A DNA stretch of 64,000 bases, taken from DASXVX01 sp036504075 (GTDB lineage: Bacteria > Bacillota > Sulfobacillia > Symbiobacteriales > Symbiobacteriaceae). The stretch spans positions 62,001 through 126,000 of the forward strand of contig DASXVX010000072.1 of the NCBI GenBank assembly GCA_036504075.1, in the 5' to 3' direction. Positions 1-7,488 of the stretch are shown piece by piece. The notes under the pieces are model-generated. The model did no database searches, was not told where the DNA came from, and saw only the letters and a program-made list of their open reading frames with translations. Numbering within the stretch: the first letter of the stretch is position 1; every line of letters starts with the position of its first letter. The position numbers were made by a program, and so were the translations under genes.

Positions 1-491
1 CGGCAGTACACGGCTACCAAATTGTCAGCCGTCTTGCAAACAAGGTCCGCTGCTCCCTGAGCGGTGAATGCAGCGAGGGCCTCTTCGTACCGGGCGATTG
101 CCTCCTCGTACCGGCCGCCGATACGGGCAGTCAACCCCAGGTAGAACTTGGCCTTGCCAGCGCCTTGGGCCAGGTCCGGCCACCGGGACATTCCGTCCAT
201 GAACTGGTTGAAGGCGTCGAGGGCCTGGCCCACGTCGCCGGTATTTACCGACACCATGCCCAGGTGGAATAGGATCTGCCCCTCAAGCCTGGCCGGGTCG
301 GTCTCGGCGACCTGCCCCGTCGCCTCTTCGATCAGGCCTTTAGCTGTGATCAGGTCCCGCCGCCCAAGGGCCGCATGCGAACCCATCAGCAGCAGCCGCG
401 CATTCTCCGGGCCCGTCTTCCTGAGTCGCTCGAACTCCGCCCAGGCATCGTTCCACGCCCGGGCCTCAATCAATTCCGCCAAACGCTCCAT
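1..491 (-). CDS. TPR-repeat protein, C-terminal end outside the window
   Basis: The minus-strand frame is open from an ATG at 491, preceded by AGGGGG, to the window edge. The visible 163 residues are helical and alanine-rich. They show TPR-like spacing, with paired helices such as ILFHLGMVSVNTGDVGQAL and AKFYLGLTARIGGRYEEAI. TPR proteins are protein-interaction scaffolds, and no catalytic domain is visible here. The stop lies beyond base 1. It is not clear whether the gene belongs to the element or to the chromosome, because no attL was found in the window. Confidence 0.6.
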   Translation of the reverse strand, partial: MERLAELIEARAWNDAWAEFERLRKTGPENARLLLMGSHAALGRRDLITAKGLIEEATGQVAETDPARLEGQILFHLGMVSVNTGDVGQALDAFNQFMDGMSRWPDLAQGAGKAKFYLGLTARIGGRYEEAIARYEEALAAFTAQGAADLVCKTADNLVAVYC

Positions 492-685
492 GGTGCTGCC
501 CCCTTCAGATGAATTGCCGGCCAACGCCGGCATTCAGCCGCTGTCGGAAAACAGCCCCCCGCGTACGCACACGGTCAGCATAGCCTCACCCCCACCGCAT
601 CGATAGTGGCATTCGGAAGCCATTTCCAGATTAATGGCATTCCCTTATTTTGCCAATCCGATGGACCGTTCGGTTTTTTCTAACC

Positions 686-714
686 TTTACCGCGCTCGCA
701 ATTTGCCGTATTAT
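686..714 (+). promoter_or_regulatory. Sigma-A-like promoter for a short RNA
   Basis: TTTACC at 686-691 and TATTAT at 709-714 are separated by 17 bp. No convincing ORF follows. The next features are two nested hairpins and a terminator-like stem, so the promoter probably drives a short non-coding transcript. Confidence 0.4.
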
Positions 715-719
715 GGAAA

Positions 720-803
720 GTGTTCGGTCCCGCATCGACTCCGCTTCGGCGGAGGGGACCGGCCCCCCGCCACCTCCTCAACGGTCGGCGGGGGTTTCAC
801 TTT
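720..803 (+). ncRNA. Putative structured small RNA
   Basis: A compound hairpin has an outer stem GGTCCC (727-732) with GGGACC (755-760). Its inner stem is CTCCGC-TTCG-GCGGAG (739-754), closed by a stable UUCG tetraloop. A second stem follows, CCCCCGCC (764-771) with GGCGGGGG (87-94 of the 700s block), then TTTCACTTT, which looks like an intrinsic terminator. A promoter-like sequence lies just upstream. The family is not recognised. The rest of 492-1015 holds no ORF with a ribosome binding site. Confidence 0.4.
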
Positions 804-962
804 GTCGATTATGGTCAGCTCGCCGGATTGGCAACCGTCAAGTTTATCTGATGGGCCGGGCTGATGCTGGTAGCGATGATGGCCTTGGCGATTTCGAAGC
901 CGGTAATCGCAGCGACGCCCGCGTGGGTAGAAAAGGTCGTATATCCCGGGCGGTAACAACGC

Positions 963-1003
963 AAAAAGCCCCCGGCGCTCCCTGCGGGGGGAGATCGGGG
1001 GCT
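963..1003 (-). terminator. Intrinsic terminator after the 98-aa gene
   Basis: Stem arms AGCCCCC and GGGGGCT lie at 967-973 and 997-1003, with an inner CTCCC/GGGAG stem. On the minus strand they are followed by TTTT at 963-966. The gene ending at 1016 lies directly upstream. Confidence 0.7.
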
Positions 1004-1015
1004 GTCAAGAGATGC

Positions 1016-1312
1016 TCAATCGACCGGTTCGCGCTCCAGCATGCGGGCAATCAGCGGGCCGGTGAGCCCATCGTCCCAGAGGGCTTGAAAAAAGCCAGTG
1101 AAGTCCGCCACCGTCCGGCCAGGCATGACTTTGAAGAACTGCGCTAGCGCCTCTGCCCGGCACATTGTCATGTCGCACATCACAAAGCCGTACCAAAAGC
1201 CCTGCAAGGCGTCCAACTCTGCCTCCGGATACCCCGCCTGCACCAGGTACTTTATTCGGTGCGCGTCGTCGTCGGACAGGTCCATGAGTTCCCGAATCGT
1301 CTTTTCGTCCAT
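1016..1312 (-). CDS. Hypothetical protein, 98 aa
   Basis: The start is the ATG at 1312, seven bases after GGGGGAGC. The protein is acidic and mostly helical. It has no signal peptide and no membrane segment. It follows the secreted 159-aa protein by 11 bp in the same direction and ends at a clear terminator, so it is the last gene of a minus-strand unit. The family is not recognised. Confidence 0.6.
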   Translation of the reverse strand: MDEKTIRELMDLSDDDAHRIKYLVQAGYPEAELDALQGFWYGFVMCDMTMCRAEALAQFFKVMPGRTVADFTGFFQALWDDGLTGPLIARMLEREPVD

Positions 1313-1323
1313 TGTGCTCCCCC

Positions 1324-1803
1324 CTACAGGCTCCAAGACATCCGGGCGATGATTTCACGAACTGCAATCGCCGCTTTGGTCGCCGTCGCTCCGGACACGC
1401 CGGAATTGATCATGACCCGGTAGACTGCGTCCTTGACCATGTTCAAGGTCAAACCCTCCTGGCCGGCGATATTCAGCAATGCCTTCGCCAGGGCGGCGGC
1501 ATTTTCCACAACCGATCGGCTGGTGACTGCATCGGAGAAGCTGCGAATTTCCCAGGAAAGTCTGATGAGGGTTAGCTGCACTTCCAGCATGAAGGCCATT
1601 TCGAGCACCGCAGCCCGAATCATCCATTCCGTAAGCCTGACTTCTGCACCGACCCCACCAGACGGGCCGCCCGGGGCAACCGGCACCGCCGAGGGCTTCC
1701 CCTGGGCCTCTGCGGCGAAGACCGACCCGGCCGGGAGACACGCGGCAAGAATGGCAATCAGGAGCACCAAACCCACGATACGGCGCACAGCCCCACGAAT
1801 CAA
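1324..1803 (-). CDS. Secreted or membrane-anchored hypothetical protein, 159 aa
   Basis: A TTG start at 1803 follows AAGGGGGAATTCGC. Residues 1-30 form a typical signal peptide: basic n-region, hydrophobic core LVLLIAILAACL and a likely cleavage after VFA. A Pro/Gly-rich linker and a long amphipathic helical region follow. The role is unknown. Its position at the end of the lysis block suggests an envelope role, but that is only context. Confidence 0.6.
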   Translation of the reverse strand: MIRGAVRRIVGLVLLIAILAACLPAGSVFAAEAQGKPSAVPVAPGGPSGGVGAEVRLTEWMIRAAVLEMAFMLEVQLTLIRLSWEIRSFSDAVTSRSVVENAAALAKALLNIAGQEGLTLNMVKDAVYRVMINSGVSGATATKAAIAVREIIARMSWSL

Positions 1804-1883
1804 GCGAATTCCCCCTTGTCTGTTCGCTTCTTTGCGCTTCCAAATTTTACCATAGCTTACCCGTCGGTTCAACTGTCTAAATG

Positions 1884-1926
1884 CAAAAAGTCCCCGGGTT
1901 CCCTGTGGAGGGAGGCCCGGGGACTT
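1884..1926. terminator. Bidirectional terminator-like hairpin
   Basis: AAGTCCCCGGG and CCCGGGGACTT flank a CCCTGTGGAGGGA inner stem. There are five Ts on the minus side and TTTCTGCTT on the plus side. It lies between the secreted protein gene and a lone plus-strand gene and probably insulates them. Confidence 0.6.
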
Positions 1927-2039
1927 TCTGCTTGACGAGCATGCCTTGTCAAGTAATGACCAGGTGGCCGAAACCGGCAACGCCGCCAGGAACAGCACGT
2001 CCGCTGTATGCTCGTGCCAGAACTTCGATGGGGGTGGGC

Positions 2040-2255
2040 ATGATGCAGAAAGGCGAGGCGGAGGCACTGCTGCGCCGAGTCGGTGATGAGGTTCCCGGCG
2101 TCACCGGTCTGGCCGTCGTGCAGACGGAACAGAGAGGCCGGCGCCGCCAATTTACAACCGACTATGGAGTCGGATACCAGGATCCCAAGAACGAGCATAT
2201 CTACATCACGTGGGCCCGGGGTGATACCGCTTGGAAGCGCCTCGGCCTGGACTGA
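2040..2255 (+). CDS. Hypothetical protein, 71 aa
   Basis: This small plus-strand gene lies between two hairpins. The ATG at 2040 (or 2043) follows GGGGGTGGGC closely. An in-frame ATG at 2028 is the alternative start. The C-terminal half alternates polar and hydrophobic residues and ends in a conserved-looking YITWARGDTAWKRLGL patch. The family is not recognised. A minus-strand ORF over the same bases looks like a shadow. Confidence 0.45.
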   Translation: MMQKGEAEALLRRVGDEVPGVTGLAVVQTEQRGRRRQFTTDYGVGYQDPKNEHIYITWARGDTAWKRLGLD

Positions 2256-2313
2256 CCGTTCCCGCACCCAAGGCTGACCGCAGGCCTTTTTGTGGGGATA
2301 CCAGGAAAGCACA

Positions 2314-2347
2314 AGCCCCCGACGCCTCATGATGAGGGCCGGGGGCT
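2314..2347 (-). terminator. Terminator after the holin-like gene
   Basis: AGCCCCCG pairs with CGGGGGCT around an inner palindrome CCTCATGATGAGG. On the minus strand it is followed by TGTGCTTT. The gene ending at 2368 is immediately upstream. Confidence 0.55.
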
Positions 2348-2367
2348 GCCGCGTCTAAACGTCAATA

Positions 2368-2817
2368 TCAGGCGGCCGGATTGGTGGGAGGAGACACCGC
2401 GGGCGGGTCTTGCACCGGAGCATTAGTTGACGTAGACGGAACCGCGGAAGACGGCGGATCGGCCGGCGGCAACAGGTGACCGCTCTGCAGGTAGAGTTTG
2501 GCTTCGGCATACACAAAATAAGCGAACCGGCGCACCCGCTGTTCCGTAAAGAACGGCCTGGCGTAAAGCGGTAGTTGGGGCACGACCCGCTGCATGGCCA
2601 GCTGGACCACCAGCTCTGTAATCCGGTAACCGGTAACGTCGCCCAGCTCGCCGCTGGCGCTGGCTTTTTCAGCTTGCAGCATCAGCGCCAGCAGCCCCTG
2701 GCGCAGGCTGCCGGTGATCTGGGCTGCATGCACAGCCGCCAGCAGAATCCCCGCCACCACAGCAATCAACTGCGAATGGCTGATGAAAAACTGCAGCATG
2801 TCCTGAATCCACTGCAT
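2368..2817 (-). CDS. Holin-like membrane protein, 149 aa
   Basis: One N-terminal membrane helix (about residues 10-32) is followed by a charged helical region. The LLALMLQAEKASASGEL segment recalls the LLH-type phage holins, in which an 'AEK...G' stretch precedes a cytoplasmic helix. The tail is Pro-rich. The gene sits directly downstream of a glucosaminidase gene, as expected of a holin that would release a muralytic enzyme. The family assignment is from memory of the pattern, and another inner-membrane role is possible. Confidence 0.45.
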   Translation of the reverse strand: MQWIQDMLQFFISHSQLIAVVAGILLAAVHAAQITGSLRQGLLALMLQAEKASASGELGDVTGYRITELVVQLAMQRVVPQLPLYARPFFTEQRVRRFAYFVYAEAKLYLQSGHLLPPADPPSSAVPSTSTNAPVQDPPAVSPPTNPAA

Positions 2818-2832
2818 AAGAATTCCTCTCCT

Positions 2833-3558
2833 TTACGATGCAGGTTTCATCCCGGGCCAGTCCAAAATAACCGCCGGGCCCGCCGGATCATACTCCACTA
2901 CCAGCCCCTGGGCCTCTTCGAGTTCTCGAACAAACGCCACCGTACGGGGGCTCGCCGCCCCAGGTCCGTCCGGATCCATCAGCCATCCCATGGCCAGGTG
3001 GCCGCCGGCCCGGGTCCGGATTTCCACTGAACGCCCGGGTGTTATCGCCGGCAGCGTGTCAACGTAAATCGGCCAAAGGCGCATCAGCCAGACTATGATG
3101 CCGGTGGCGTTCCCGTCGTCATCCCGGCCGGCCAGGTAGCGCGGATCGGTCGCATAGCCGGCCGCCCAGAGCGCCGCTCCGAACAGGTACGGATCCGCCT
3201 TGAACTGATAGGCCGGAAGATATCGGTCGAGGCTCAGGAGGTGGGCGTAGACTTGGAGCCAAACGTCCCAGGACGGGCAGTGACAGAATCGGGCATTCAC
3301 CTCGATCATGCGTCCGGCGCCCGGGTCCCATTCCTGGGTCGGATACGTGACCGGCGTGCACCCATACTGCTCCTGCCAATCCGCCCACTTCAGCCCGGCA
3401 CCGTTGTTGTCGACGGCGAAGAGCCTGGACATGGAACCATCGTCGTTGAATCCTTCGTGGCAGTGCTGAGCGGCCGCCCAAAGCGCCGGTATGCCGGTCA
3501 ATTGCTGCAAGTGCACCAGGTCGTCCTTGACTGACCGGGCCCATTCTTGTGGCATCAT
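2833..3558 (-). CDS. Endo-beta-N-acetylglucosaminidase-like endolysin
   Basis: The 241-aa protein has the hallmarks of the FlgJ/Acm-type glucosaminidase fold (PF01832): an N-terminal helix with a candidate catalytic Glu35 in HCHEG, a W-x-x-YAHLLSL helix near 100-110, and the diagnostic GYATDPRY at 134-141. Such enzymes cut the glycan strand of peptidoglycan. There is no signal peptide, so release would need a holin, and a holin-like gene follows 15 bp downstream. The start ATG overlaps the stop of the preceding gene (TGATG), which indicates translational coupling. Confidence 0.72.
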   Translation of the reverse strand: MMPQEWARSVKDDLVHLQQLTGIPALWAAAQHCHEGFNDDGSMSRLFAVDNNGAGLKWADWQEQYGCTPVTYPTQEWDPGAGRMIEVNARFCHCPSWDVWLQVYAHLLSLDRYLPAYQFKADPYLFGAALWAAGYATDPRYLAGRDDDGNATGIIVWLMRLWPIYVDTLPAITPGRSVEIRTRAGGHLAMGWLMDPDGPGAASPRTVAFVRELEEAQGLVVEYDPAGPAVILDWPGMKPAS

Positions 3559-3992
3559 CCGGCAATCGCCCCCGTTCTGGGCGTGCGGTCCAGGAGGATT
3601 GCCAGCCCCTGCTTGATCTGCTGGAGGGCATCGACCGTTTGGGCTTGTACCTCGTTGTTGCGCCGGACGGTATCAGCCACCTGGCTCAACATCTCCGACA
3701 TACGGCTGAGCAGCTCCTGCAACTCCGGATCACGCCCAGCCGCCACCGTCGGCGTCCGCACAGCCAGCCGGTCGAGCAGCGCCGCCAGGGCCCGTCCCAG
3801 CGGAGAGAATGCCACGCCCACCATCGCAGACGGCCACGTCAACGTCTTCACGAACTCCCACCCGGGCGCCGTCATCTCGCCCGTCCCGGCTCCGGCGCCG
3901 CCGGCCAGGAGCAGCACCACGGCTACCACAACTGTTATGAACGCCCCGGTCCGGACCCACCGCCGGCGGCCGGCCCATATCGACATCTGCAT
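3555..3992 (-). CDS. Membrane protein with coiled coil, 145 aa
   Basis: One strong membrane helix (about residues 16-32) is followed by a Gly/Ala stretch. A second weaker hydrophobic segment comes next, then a long helical region rich in Q, E, L and R (about 88-135) that is likely a coiled coil. The gene lies between the peptidase and glucosaminidase genes in the lysis block. It could be a second holin or spanin-like factor, or a virion membrane protein. No family is recognised. Confidence 0.55.
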   Translation of the reverse strand: MQMSIWAGRRRWVRTGAFITVVVAVVLLLAGGAGAGTGEMTAPGWEFVKTLTWPSAMVGVAFSPLGRALAALLDRLAVRTPTVAAGRDPELQELLSRMSEMLSQVADTVRRNNEVQAQTVDALQQIKQGLAILLDRTPRTGAIAG

Positions 3993-4012
3993 AGGCTGTC
4001 ACCCTCCAGGGG

Positions 4013-4034
4013 GGGTGCCGCGCGCGCGGCACCC
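4013..4034. repeat. GC-rich 22-bp perfect palindrome, copy 1
   Basis: Half-site GGGTGCCGCGC is followed at once by its reverse complement. An identical 22-bp copy lies at 50954-50975, with shorter versions at 27698-27711 and 36722-36737. This copy lies in the gap just after the stop of the papain-like peptidase gene. Confidence 0.7.
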
Positions 4035-4035
4035 G

Positions 4036-5091
4036 TTATTCCGGATCAGGGATCACCAGGTCGACGTATAGCACTCGACCGACGGGATCTGTCACAGGCA
4101 AGGGGAGGATCGGGCCAGGGCTGGAGCCGGTCGCCAGGAGCCGGGTCAGGCCGTCCGCCACGAACCGTGGCGGCACTAACGTCCGGCCGGCCACGATCAC
4201 AGGCTCCACGTCCATCTGCAGCTCCTCAACTCGCTCCGTCCCGTCAGGCTCAGGCCAGACCAGTTGCATCGTCCGACTGCCCATGGTAAGGCGGAGCTTG
4301 CGCCCGTTCGGGTGGCGATCAGTCACGGCCCACTGCTCGAGGATGCCGGGCCAGTCCGCCGGCATGTAGCACCGGCCGCCAGCGCCCCAGCCAAATCCCC
4401 AGGAGTTCTGCACCACCCAGTACAGCCGGCCGTCAATCTGCCGCCAGCCCATGATGATCATGGCGTGGCCACCGACCATATACGGGCTGGTCTCAGTGAA
4501 ATGGTCAGCAGGCTCGTCCTTTACCATACCGCTGGCGTCGACCAGGTAACAGAACCACTTGGTCACGTTGGCGCCCAGGAGCACCGGACTCCCGAGATGG
4601 TAAAGGGCGCCCTGAACATCAGCAGGCGTCTGACAGAGGACGTAGGACTGGACTCGCTGCGGGCGGGCCGCCTGGTCGGCCTCGGCTTGATGTGCGAGGT
4701 ACGCGGCCCGGCATTCGAGGAACGTACCTGCCACAGGAAGGATCTCAGCCGGCGGAACGCCGTTCTGGGTCAGAGCGGCCAGCGCCTCCCGCGGGTACAT
4801 GCCCTCACCCATGTACTGGCCAGGCAGCCGATTTCCGTAGATGTAGCCCGGACTGAACGCGGCGTAGGTGCCAGTCTCGACCTGCTCCTGGTCTTCCTTG
4901 AGGCTGGAAAGGCCGTAGGCGCAGCACATGTTTCCGACCTGATCATAGACGGGCGGTTCGAACGGCAGAGAGTACTCTGCCGGCAGGGCCTCTGCCGCCC
5001 GGGGCAGGAACACCCTGGCCGGGTAGTCGCGGCGATCGGGAGGCGACGGTAGGTAGCCGGCGAAACTGCGACCGTCTGCGGGATGAGTCAT
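4036..5091 (-). CDS. Papain-like (C1A) cysteine peptidase with copper-amine-oxidase-like domain
   Basis: The 351-aa protein carries the C1A catalytic set: Gln51 (oxyanion hole), Cys57, His209 in GGHAM and Asn229 in QNSWGFGWG. Residues about 280-345 match the pattern of the Cu_amine_oxidN1 domain (PF07833), ending GRTLVPPRFVADGL. That domain is common in Firmicute cell-surface proteins and is thought to bind the wall. There is no signal peptide or propeptide-like extension. The ATG at 5091 follows GGGGGT. In this setting it may cut cell-surface protein during entry or lysis, or process virion proteins. Confidence 0.8.
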   Translation of the reverse strand: MTHPADGRSFAGYLPSPPDRRDYPARVFLPRAAEALPAEYSLPFEPPVYDQVGNMCCAYGLSSLKEDQEQVETGTYAAFSPGYIYGNRLPGQYMGEGMYPREALAALTQNGVPPAEILPVAGTFLECRAAYLAHQAEADQAARPQRVQSYVLCQTPADVQGALYHLGSPVLLGANVTKWFCYLVDASGMVKDEPADHFTETSPYMVGGHAMIIMGWRQIDGRLYWVVQNSWGFGWGAGGRCYMPADWPGILEQWAVTDRHPNGRKLRLTMGSRTMQLVWPEPDGTERVEELQMDVEPVIVAGRTLVPPRFVADGLTRLLATGSSPGPILPLPVTDPVGRVLYVDLVIPDPE

Positions 5092-5390
5092 GTGATAGGA
5101 CCCCCTTTCAGGCCTGACAATAGCACGGCCTGGCATCGCCCTCTTCCACTGCCGCCTAGCTCTCCGAGCTTCCTGACCTGCTGACCGTCAGCGTCAGCTT
5201 TTTCCTTTCCTCGCACACTTTTTTCACCACTTTGTTACTTTTCTTCCTCCGCTTTCTCTTCGCCCAGCCTTCTTTCGTCCCGTCCTCATTTCCGTTTCAC
5301 GTTGTCCCAGACTCCGGCCAGAGTCCATCTACAACTAGCCTCACGGAGAGGGACGAATCTATATTTTGCAGTAAGTGAGAGCAGAAGGGC
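5092..5390. other. Divergent intergenic region
   Basis: This stretch of about 300 bp lies between the divergently read peptidase and HTH genes. It is markedly more AT-rich and pyrimidine-rich on the plus strand than the surroundings (TTTTTTC, TTCTTCC and CTTTCTTTCG runs). No ORF with a ribosome binding site is visible. It should hold the promoter of the minus-strand peptidase gene, but I cannot place it confidently. Confidence 0.5.
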
Positions 5391-5419
5391 TTGTAAAATG
5401 ACTGGTCGGGCAGTAATAT
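5391..5419 (+). promoter_or_regulatory. Promoter of the aspartic protease operon
   Basis: TTGTAA at 5391-5396 and TAATAT at 5414-5419 are separated by 17 bp. They lie 21 bp before the GTG start of the first plus-strand gene. Confidence 0.55.
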
Positions 5420-5440
5420 AAGGAACAGAGGTGGACAGAC

Positions 5441-5674
5441 GTGAAACAACCGTTGCAAGCCCCACCCCCGGGAATGGTCCCACTGAGCCAATACGCCCAA
5501 CAGGTCGGTGCCGTAATCGACACGGCCAGCCAGGCGGCCCGCCGGGGAAAGATCCCGGGTGCGCTACAGGTGCATGTTCCCGGAACCCCAAAACCGGTGT
5601 GGTACGTACCGGCGGATTGCGTGTGGCGGCCAGGGAGTGTGGGGAGACCAAGAAGAGAAGAAAGTGAAAAGTAA
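5441..5674 (+). CDS. Small helix-turn-helix protein, 77 aa
   Basis: The GTG start at 5441 follows AGAGGTGG. Residues 12-40 (MVPLSQYAQQVGAVIDTAS and onwards) have the layout of a MerR/excisionase-type winged helix, in which a short HTH is followed by a PxxWYVPADC strand. It is the first gene of a plus-strand unit that also encodes two aspartic proteases, and it may regulate that unit or act as a recombination directionality factor. No closer family is recognised. Confidence 0.55.
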   Translation: MKQPLQAPPPGMVPLSQYAQQVGAVIDTASQAARRGKIPGALQVHVPGTPKPVWYVPADCVWRPGSVGRPRREESEK

Positions 5675-5707
5675 GCTGCGACAAGCAATCGCGGGAAGGA
5701 AAAGCCG

Positions 5708-5824
5708 ATGACCTTTGAACGCCCGGTTCAGTTCTACCCGGCATTTGACTGGCGGAACACGGACAATATCGTCTTTTCACGAGTTGCGAGCAACGGCCAA
5801 ACGCAGAGGACGAAGGTTGAATAA
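5708..5824 (+). CDS. Possible small protein, 38 aa
   Basis: The ATG at 5708 follows GGAAGGAAAAGCCG, and a 38-codon frame ends in TAA at 5822-5824. It fills the gap between the HTH gene and the first aspartic protease gene. The peptide is aromatic and soluble in character. Nothing else supports it beyond position and the ribosome binding site. Confidence 0.35.
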   Translation: MTFERPVQFYPAFDWRNTDNIVFSRVASNGQTQRTKVE

Positions 5825-5859
5825 CAGCCTGGGCAGCGCCCGGGGCGGGAGGGATCGCT

Positions 5860-6852
5860 ATGGCCCGGATTCACTTCACCCAGCAGGAGCTGGACGAAAA
5901 TCCGCAGCTCGCAGCCAAGATTCGGGAGGCCCTTGCGGAAGACGAGGGTGTCACCGTCGAAATCGAACCGCGACGCAGCCAGGCGCGGGTCCGTTCTCGC
6001 ATCTCATCGGGTCACCGGCAAGATGCCGCTCGGCACTGGCAGCAGATCCTCGTGCCAGTGGCGCTCGCGGTCTGCCTCTGGGCCGGCTGGAAGCTCGGTG
6101 GGGGGCTCATCGAGCGCTCCTCGGCCGCTCCTCTCAAGATCGGCACGAACCAGGTAGCTGAGGCGCCCGCGACGACGCCCAGCTTCGACCAGTCTCGGCC
6201 GCAGCCGCTCGCTGAGGCTCCAGCCGCAAATCCTCCTGCCTCGCAGAGCGCACAGCCGAAGCCTCCAAGCGAACCGCCCACCACCGTTCAGGCAGCCACG
6301 AAAGATCAAGCCGTAGCCAAACCGGTCGGGCAGGCGACCTCCCCCTGGTCGGCATACGATCCGCACCCGACCACGGCCCCCGGCCAGACCGCGCAGCCAC
6401 AACTGCTGACCCTCAAAGTCGTGATCATGTGCCAGCCCATGTTTGGCCGCCTGACGTTTTGGGCCAACCGAATCGCGGTAACTGTCGGCATCCCAACGGC
6501 AGACGGGTCGAAAATGATCTCGGCTGCGGGCATTGTCGACACCGGCGCCGCCAATACGGTGTTCCCGGACAGCGTGCTGCGCAGAGCGGGATACAAGCCA
6601 TTCTCTGGGCCGTTCAACGTATCAGGAATCGGCGCCACGCCATCGACGGGTTATTGGTACCGGATACCATTCCCCTCAGTGCGGGGGCCCGAGGCATGGC
6701 AGCCGCTGGACCAGGGCGCGCTTGACGTTCTGGGCGTTGTAAACTCGCCCATGACGGAGGTGTTGATCGGCCCGAACGCACTCCGCTCCAGCCGTTTGAC
6801 CGTGCAGGACCGTGACTGGAGCTTGATCACGCCCTGCCCGTCCACCAATTAA
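5860..6852 (+). CDS. Membrane-anchored retropepsin-like aspartic protease
   Basis: The 330-aa protein starts at the ATG at 5860 after GGGAGG. It has a cytosolic N-terminus (1-60), one membrane helix (about 62-84), a long Pro/Ala/Gln linker (about 95-180) and a C-terminal single-domain aspartic protease. The catalytic motif is DTGA at 227-230, within IVDTGAANTVFP. A flap-like SGIGAT segment and a late hydrophobic-hydrophobic-Gly motif (LIGPNAL) follow. Retropepsin-type enzymes work as dimers, and bacterial membrane-anchored members are known, but they are unusual in prophages. A second such gene lies downstream. Confidence 0.7.
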   Translation: MARIHFTQQELDENPQLAAKIREALAEDEGVTVEIEPRRSQARVRSRISSGHRQDAARHWQQILVPVALAVCLWAGWKLGGGLIERSSAAPLKIGTNQVAEAPATTPSFDQSRPQPLAEAPAANPPASQSAQPKPPSEPPTTVQAATKDQAVAKPVGQATSPWSAYDPHPTTAPGQTAQPQLLTLKVVIMCQPMFGRLTFWANRIAVTVGIPTADGSKMISAAGIVDTGAANTVFPDSVLRRAGYKPFSGPFNVSGIGATPSTGYWYRIPFPSVRGPEAWQPLDQGALDVLGVVNSPMTEVLIGPNALRSSRLTVQDRDWSLITPCPSTN

Positions 6853-6860
6853 TCGTCTGG

Positions 6861-6892
6861 AAGGTGTGTGGACACCGGTGTCCACACACCTT
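6861..6892. repeat. 32-bp perfect palindrome between the two protease genes
   Basis: The half-site AAGGTGTGTGGACACC is followed by its exact reverse complement. The core GGTGTGTGGACACC recurs as a tandem direct pair at 25752-25779, upstream of a ribbon-helix-helix gene. It may be an operator. As RNA it would also form a hairpin followed by TTCGTT, so it could terminate the upstream transcript. Confidence 0.65.
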
Positions 6893-6969
6893 TCGTTCAG
6901 GGATCGACATACGGCAACCAAATCCCCCCTTCACCAGGCCGCTACACTGGTGTAAAGGAGGGATTTTCT

Positions 6970-7473
6970 GTGTTGCAACAGCCTGGCCCCGTCGCGCTCC
7001 TGAACCGAGGGCCCGTGCTGCCGGTCGTGGTGATGGGTCCGAGCGACGTGGTTCGCACCAATGCTCTGGTAGACACCGGCAGCTCCGCGAGCAGTGTAGA
7101 CGAGCATGTGCTCCAGCGGATCGGCGCTCTGCGTCAGGGCACCACCCGGATTGTGACTGTCACCGGCCCGTCCCAGGTGCCTGTATACCGGGCGCAGGTC
7201 CAGACCGAGGCGGGCACGCTGCTCGTCGATCACCTCGACGAAATCCTGGGTGACCACTTGCCCGGCGACGTTCAGGTGCTGCTCGGCCGGGACGCTCTGG
7301 CCCAGTTGAATTTCACATACGACGGCGGCGGCGTTTGGACAATGGGCACCCATCGCGACGACGGGTGTCACCGGCCGTCGCTCCTGGGCCTCGCCGGGGC
7401 AGTCGCCGGTGGTCATCTAGTCGCAACGGGCATCATGCTGATGCTGGCCGGGGTGCTGGTACGTCGACGGTAA
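6970..7473 (+). CDS. Second membrane-anchored retropepsin-like protease, 167 aa
   Basis: The GTG start at 6970 follows AAAGGAGGG. The protein is close to the minimal retropepsin size: catalytic DTGS at 35-38, a hydrophobic strand pair, and the family's second signature LLGRD at 104-108 followed by a short helix. A C-terminal membrane helix (about 138-163) with an RRR tail anchors it in the opposite topology to the first protease. The pair could mature virion or membrane proteins. Substrates cannot be read from sequence. Confidence 0.7.
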   Translation: MLQQPGPVALLNRGPVLPVVVMGPSDVVRTNALVDTGSSASSVDEHVLQRIGALRQGTTRIVTVTGPSQVPVYRAQVQTEAGTLLVDHLDEILGDHLPGDVQVLLGRDALAQLNFTYDGGGVWTMGTHRDDGCHRPSLLGLAGAVAGGHLVATGIMLMLAGVLVRRR

Positions 7474-7488
7474 TTTGGAGGGAGACAT

